The position numbers and the translations under genes are program-made. Below, one piece after another: positions 11,415 through 14,723 of a stretch of DNA of 14,723 nucleotides. The DNA comes from Fumia sp045121595 (lineage in GTDB: Bacteria; Bacillota; Clostridia; Oscillospirales; Ruminococcaceae). Below the pieces are notes generated by a model. That model worked only from the letters and a program-made list of their open reading frames with translations, was not told the origin of the DNA and ran no database searches. The stretch lies in the NCBI GenBank assembly GCA_045121595.1, contig JBGVGI010000020.1, forward strand, positions 1-14,723, written 5' to 3'. Positions within the stretch are counted from its first letter, which is position 1. Each line of letters begins with the position of its first letter.

Positions 11415-12239
11415 CTAAAAATCACTGTTATAAATCTCTATTTGACACATTTGCATCGCTTTAAGAGCCATTTCATGGCTTTCATGGTTTATTCCTGCAC
11501 AACAAGCAGCATCAACTTTAATGGTCACCTCCGGGAAAAACGTCTTCAGCAATAAAGCATTTGATATTACACAAATATCAGTACAAACCCCAATCAGTTC
11601 AATTTCATCAATAACATCTCTCAATCCATCATTCTCACACTTATAAGCATCGTTACCTGCTAAGCTACCGCCTGCCATATTACTAGCTTGATTTTCAGAA
11701 TCATTACTTCCTACCATCCCACTAGTTTCATACTCATAAGCATTACTGCCTGCTATCTCACTTGTTTCACACTCATAAACATCGCTGCCTGCCATCGCGC
11801 TAGATTCACACTCATAAACATCGCGGCTTGCCATCCCACTGGCTTCATACTCATAAGCATTGCTACATACTATCACGCTAGCTTCGTTCTCATAAGTATC
11901 GCTGGATTTTAAGCTACTAAGCCAGCTTACAAGCGCCTTGCACCCAAACGTTTCCTTCTCAAAAATCCTACATCCCTTTTCCAACTGAAAATCCCTCAAA
12001 GGTTCAATAAGCTGCCAGCCTTTTGTATCCCGTATACAATGTTCAACAGGAAGTCTCTTTCCCTCCTGCGTATCAAGATAGTTCTTACTATGGGTATCCA
12101 TCGTAAAAACAACCTCTCCCTCAAACTGCCTAACCTTGTTTACCACACTCCCCACAATATTTATAGCATCATCATTTCTCAATGCCCCATACACGAAATC
12201 CTCTTGCATATCAACAACAACTAATACTTTATTACTCAT
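11415..12239 (-). CDS. pncA: Nicotinamidase with an internal 13-residue tandem-repeat insertion
   Basis: 274 aa. It hydrolyses nicotinamide to nicotinate plus ammonia, feeding PncB. Catalytic and metal residues of the isochorismatase-like fold are visible: Asp10 (VVVDMQEDF), Asp48 and His50 (MDTH), His67, Lys95 (EKETFG) and Cys223 (GVCTDICV, 217-224). Between Lys95 and Cys223 lies an insertion of about 95 residues (about 112-206). It includes five 13-residue repeats at 116-180 (pattern YEYEASGMAGSDV) and a decayed sixth. Ordinary PncA proteins are about 180-215 aa, so the extra length is this insertion. The frame is intact and the catalytic set is complete, so activity is plausible but unproven. 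The start is ATG with AAGGAGGC 6 nt upstream; a longer GTG start would lie upstream of that site. Confidence 0.94.
   Translation of the reverse strand: MSNKVLVVVDMQEDFVYGALRNDDAINIVGSVVNKVRQFEGEVVFTMDTHSKNYLDTQEGKRLPVEHCIRDTKGWQLIEPLRDFQLEKGCRIFEKETFGCKALVSWLSSLKSSDTYENEASVIVCSNAYEYEASGMASRDVYECESSAMAGSDVYECETSEIAGSNAYEYETSGMVGSNDSENQASNMAGGSLAGNDAYKCENDGLRDVIDEIELIGVCTDICVISNALLLKTFFPEVTIKVDAACCAGINHESHEMALKAMQMCQIEIYNSDF
11700..11894 (-). repeat. Five 39-bp tandem repeats inside pncA
   Basis: Each unit encodes 13 residues: YENEASVIVCSNA, YEYEASGMASRDV, YECESSAMAGSDV, YECETSEIAGSNA, YEYETSGMVGSND. A degenerate sixth unit follows (SENQASNMAGGSL). The copies differ at several bases, so the expansion is not recent. 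The insert is acidic and contains Cys in several units. Confidence 0.95.
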
Positions 12240-12245
12240 AAATCC

Positions 12246-12253
12246 GCCTCCTT
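12246..12253 (-). promoter_or_regulatory. Ribosome binding site that fixes the pncA start
   Basis: AAGGAGGC on the minus strand, 6 nt before ATG 12239. It lies within a duplicated segment copied from the 3' end of nrtR, so the site appears to have arisen or been improved after a local duplication. Confidence 0.8.
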
Positions 12254-12336
12254 CAATCACCACCAAACTTAAACCCTGAATAAATTCATCCTTCCGAATA
12301 TCTCATTTGTTTCCTTTAATCACCAACAAACTTAAA
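12249..12336 (-). repeat. 25-bp imperfect duplication spanning the nrtR end and the pncA leader
   Basis: Copies at 12312-12336 (the nrtR stop region, encoding FKFVGD-stop) and 12249-12273 (in the pncA leader) match at about 23 of 25 positions, with a 63-bp period. The second copy provides part of the pncA ribosome binding site. Confidence 0.8.
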
Positions 12337-13491
12337 ACACTCACTTGGTCTGGCGGAAAACTTAGTTGTCTTTTCACCAGTTGCAACAACCTTACCTGTA
12401 CTAATGTATTTACGCTTAAAATCTCTTCTAAAATTTCCCGTATCAAGTTTCTGATTTAAAACCGCCTCATAAATCTTTCTAACCTCATATAAAGTAAAAC
12501 ACTCCCTATTCTCAACCAATTCAAAAACAATGTCTGAATTCAACAACTTATTCTTTATCTTAGCTAAACCATCTCTAAGAATTCTGTCATGGTCAAACGC
12601 CAAATCATCACAATCCAGCACCTCACCATTTCGAATATTGATAAGTTTTACACATTCTCCCCCCGCACTTTGAATTGTACTATTTGCACACTTATCATTC
12701 TTGCTAATAATTTCACTTTTAACACTTCCATTATTTCCACTATCCCCTTTAATTTCATCTCTATCATTAGTGTCATCCCCTTTAAATACATCCGCAATAC
12801 TATCATCACTCCCTATTTCTTCACCTTTAAAGCTCCCTACTTTCTCCCCTTCTCCAAAACTTATTTTACATTCCTTTTTTGAGCTTGCTCCACCACACAA
12901 AACTACCTTTTCATCTTCTCTAAAGCTCGTTTTACATTTCTTTTTTCCTGTCTCTCCACTACATAAAACTACCTTTTCATCTTCTTCAGAACTCATTTTA
13001 CGTTTATTTTTACCACTCTCTTTATTGTATAAAACATCTTTCTCAAGCTCATTTACATCACATCCATCTTCGAAATCCACCTCGAAAATATCTGCTTTTT
13101 TTGCATCATCTCCAGCCATTAAATTTCTAAGTGCTGCTTTAGGCACTAACGCCAAATGTGCTATCGAAATTACCCTCATACGAGGATCTCTATCGACATC
13201 TCCATACGTTCCAAACTGTTCCATAAAGAGTCCATCAAGTCCGGTTTCCTCTTTAAGTTCTCGCTTTGCCGCATCCTCTATAGACTCATTTATATCTATA
13301 AATCCACCAGGAAATGCCCAATATCCCTTGAATGGATAACCACCTCTTTGAATTAATACCAGTCCTAATTTATTATTATCCGTAATCGTAAAAATAAGCA
13401 TATCTGCTGTTGCAGAATACTTTTGATACTTATCAGAATTATAATTATCCAAAAACTCACGCTCAGCATCACTTATTACTCTATCTTTCAT
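12316..13491 (-). CDS. nrtR: NrtR, Nudix-family transcriptional regulator of NAD metabolism, with a large repeat insertion
   Basis: 391 aa against about 210-250 for typical NrtR. The N-terminal Nudix domain has an intact Nudix box at 63-85 (G63, E69, then REL-x-EE-x-G from Arg77), so hydrolase activity toward ADP-ribose-like ligands cannot be excluded. RDPRMRVISIAHLAL (101-115) is typical. Then follows an insert of about 150 residues (about 141-290), with three 22-residue repeats at 150-215 and an acidic tail. LAFDHDRIL (297-305) resumes the Nudix/NrtR core. Residues 332-389 (FTLYEVRKIYEAVL, NFRRDFKRKY, RPSECFKF) are the winged-helix DNA-binding domain. NrtR proteins repress NAD genes and release DNA on binding ADP-ribose or related metabolites. 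It heads the operon with pncA and pncB, and its promoter carries two palindromes. The start has GAGAGGT about 7 nt upstream. Confidence 0.93.
   Translation of the reverse strand: MKDRVISDAEREFLDNYNSDKYQKYSATADMLIFTITDNNKLGLVLIQRGGYPFKGYWAFPGGFIDINESIEDAAKRELKEETGLDGLFMEQFGTYGDVDRDPRMRVISIAHLALVPKAALRNLMAGDDAKKADIFEVDFEDGCDVNELEKDVLYNKESGKNKRKMSSEEDEKVVLCSGETGKKKCKTSFREDEKVVLCGGASSKKECKISFGEGEKVGSFKGEEIGSDDSIADVFKGDDTNDRDEIKGDSGNNGSVKSEIISKNDKCANSTIQSAGGECVKLINIRNGEVLDCDDLAFDHDRILRDGLAKIKNKLLNSDIVFELVENRECFTLYEVRKIYEAVLNQKLDTGNFRRDFKRKYISTGKVVATGEKTTKFSARPSECFKFVGD
12847..13044 (-). repeat. Three 66-bp tandem repeats inside nrtR
   Basis: Units encode residues 150-171, 172-193 and 194-215, each starting EKxVL and containing a Lys-rich centre (KNKRK, KKKCK, KKECK). 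A fourth, truncated start (EKVGSF) follows at 216. The plus strand here is almost free of G, which creates long spurious ORFs. Confidence 0.93.
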
Positions 13492-13523
13492 AATTTACCT
13501 CTCTTAACCATAAGTAATATTAT

Positions 13524-13540
13524 ATAGTCAATATAACTAT
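13524..13540 (-). promoter_or_regulatory. Candidate NrtR operator 2
   Basis: 7-3-7 inverted repeat ATAGTCA-ATA-TAACTAT, with one mismatch relative to the other copy. It sits just downstream of the -10, at or after the transcription start. Confidence 0.55.
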
Positions 13541-13549
13541 TTGCATATT

Positions 13550-13578
13550 ATAATAGTCACATTGACTATATTTGTCAA
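13550..13578 (-). promoter_or_regulatory. Promoter of the nrtR-pncA-pncB operon
   Basis: On the minus strand, perfect -35 TTGACA (13573-13578), 17-bp spacer, -10 TATTAT (13550-13555). A perfect palindrome fills the spacer and overlaps the -10, a classical repression layout. Confidence 0.8.
13553..13569 (-). promoter_or_regulatory. Candidate NrtR operator 1
   Basis: Perfect 7-3-7 palindrome ATAGTCA-CAT-TGACTAT, between the -35 and -10 of the operon promoter. NrtR regulators commonly control their own operons through palindromes; assigning this one to NrtR is inference from position and from the second copy 29 bp away. Confidence 0.65.
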
Positions 13579-13600
13579 TAGATAAATTACATAAAAACAT

Positions 13601-13630
13601 AAAAAAAATAAGCTTATTATAAGCTTATTT
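13601..13630 (-). terminator. Terminator after tRNA-Ser(GCT)
   Basis: Perfect 11-bp stem AAATAAGCTTA (13606-13616) with TAAGCTTATTT (13620-13630), 3-nt loop. On the minus strand it is followed by a run of T (plus-strand A run 13601-13608). Confidence 0.85.
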
Positions 13631-13633
13631 AAA

Positions 13634-13722
13634 CGGAGAAGGAGGGATTTGAACCCTCGCGCCAGTTTCCCGACCTATACCCTTAGCAGGGGCACCTCTT
13701 CGGCCACTTGAGTACTTCTCCA
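13634..13722 (-). tRNA. tRNA-Ser(GCT)
   Basis: Class II tRNA. Acceptor GGAGAAG (13722-13716) pairs with CTTCTCC (13641-13635), with discriminator G at 13634. Anticodon GCT is at 13688-13686 in loop CTGCTAA. Long variable arm. No CCA is encoded. It lies downstream of the 23S gene, beyond a terminator, with its own terminator. Confidence 0.95.
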
Positions 13723-13740
13723 CATATTTGATTTACTATA

Positions 13741-13771
13741 GAAAAAGACGCAACATCTATAATTGCGTCTT
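13741..13771 (-). terminator. Terminator directly after 23S rRNA
   Basis: Perfect 9-bp stem AAGACGCAA (13745-13753) with TTGCGTCTT (13763-13771). On the minus strand the hairpin ends in TCTTTTTC. It lies about 50 nt after the 23S 3' end, leaving no room for a 5S gene before it. Confidence 0.85.
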
Positions 13772-13818
13772 ACTTAACTTATACTTTCAAAACTTCATAC
13801 AGTAAAATCCGATTTTCT

Positions 13819-14723
<905 letters not shown>

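Noticed and set aside
11688..11912. Plus-strand ORF opposite the pncA repeats
   Set aside because: It is a mirror of the 39-bp tandem repeat, without a ribosome binding site.
12240..12266. GTG start extending PncA by nine residues
   Set aside because: The strong AAGGAGGC site lies within the extension; the normal PncA N-terminus begins at the ATG at 12239.
12589..13339. Long plus-strand open frames opposite nrtR
   Set aside because: The nrtR repeats leave the plus strand nearly free of G and so of stop codons in some frames; no ribosome binding site, and the products are low-complexity Ser/Pro/Leu.

Overview
The window looks like a low-GC, Gram-positive Clostridia genome, most likely Lachnospiraceae and possibly Butyrivibrio-like. 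The grounds are the very AT-rich intergenic DNA, AGGAGG-type ribosome binding sites, a 21-gene tRNA array in which no gene encodes its 3' CCA, and NrtR-type control of NAD salvage. The genus is inference; no database was searched.

Layout. (1) Positions 4-1875: 21 tRNA genes in one plus-strand array, closed by a strong terminator. (2) Positions 1913-4282: G-rich, C-poor DNA with a 62-aa hypothetical gene under an operator-like promoter, and an orphan DHHW/AlgX-like lipoprotein gene. (3) Positions 4337-9398: the most interesting block. A small ParA ATPase (minus strand), a ribbon-helix-helix (RHH) protein (minus) and a UvrD/PcrA-like helicase (plus) are each preceded by an almost identical 62-bp array. 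Every array is exactly six GTAWTAC heptamers at an 11-bp pitch. Between the helicase and the RHH gene lie a PspC mini-gene and a 267-aa protein of unknown function. (4) Positions 9541-9690: a 49-aa ORF. (5) Positions 9936-13578: an NAD-salvage operon on the minus strand, nrtR-pncA-pncB. A consensus-like promoter is overlapped by two 7-3-7 palindromes that are candidate NrtR operators. Both nrtR and pncA carry large in-frame tandem-repeat insertions. (6) Positions 13601-14723: tRNA-Ser(GCT) and the 3' third of a 23S rRNA on the minus strand. No 5S gene follows the 23S gene.

How it may work together. The ParA, the RHH protein and the arrays resemble a type Ib plasmid-style partition module, in which the RHH protein binds iterons that act as both centromere and operator. 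Here the iterons also sit in front of a helicase gene, so partition, autoregulation and a DNA-unwinding enzyme appear to share one binding code. The NAD operon makes nicotinate from nicotinamide (PncA) and nicotinate mononucleotide from nicotinate (PncB), under the Nudix-type repressor NrtR.

The tRNA array and the rRNA operon point toward each other, as do nearly all protein genes, and the G/C strand bias of the intergenic DNA reverses sign across the window. This is terminus-like rather than origin-like, unexpected beside a partition cassette. A secondary replicon or an inversion between rRNA loci would be alternative explanations.
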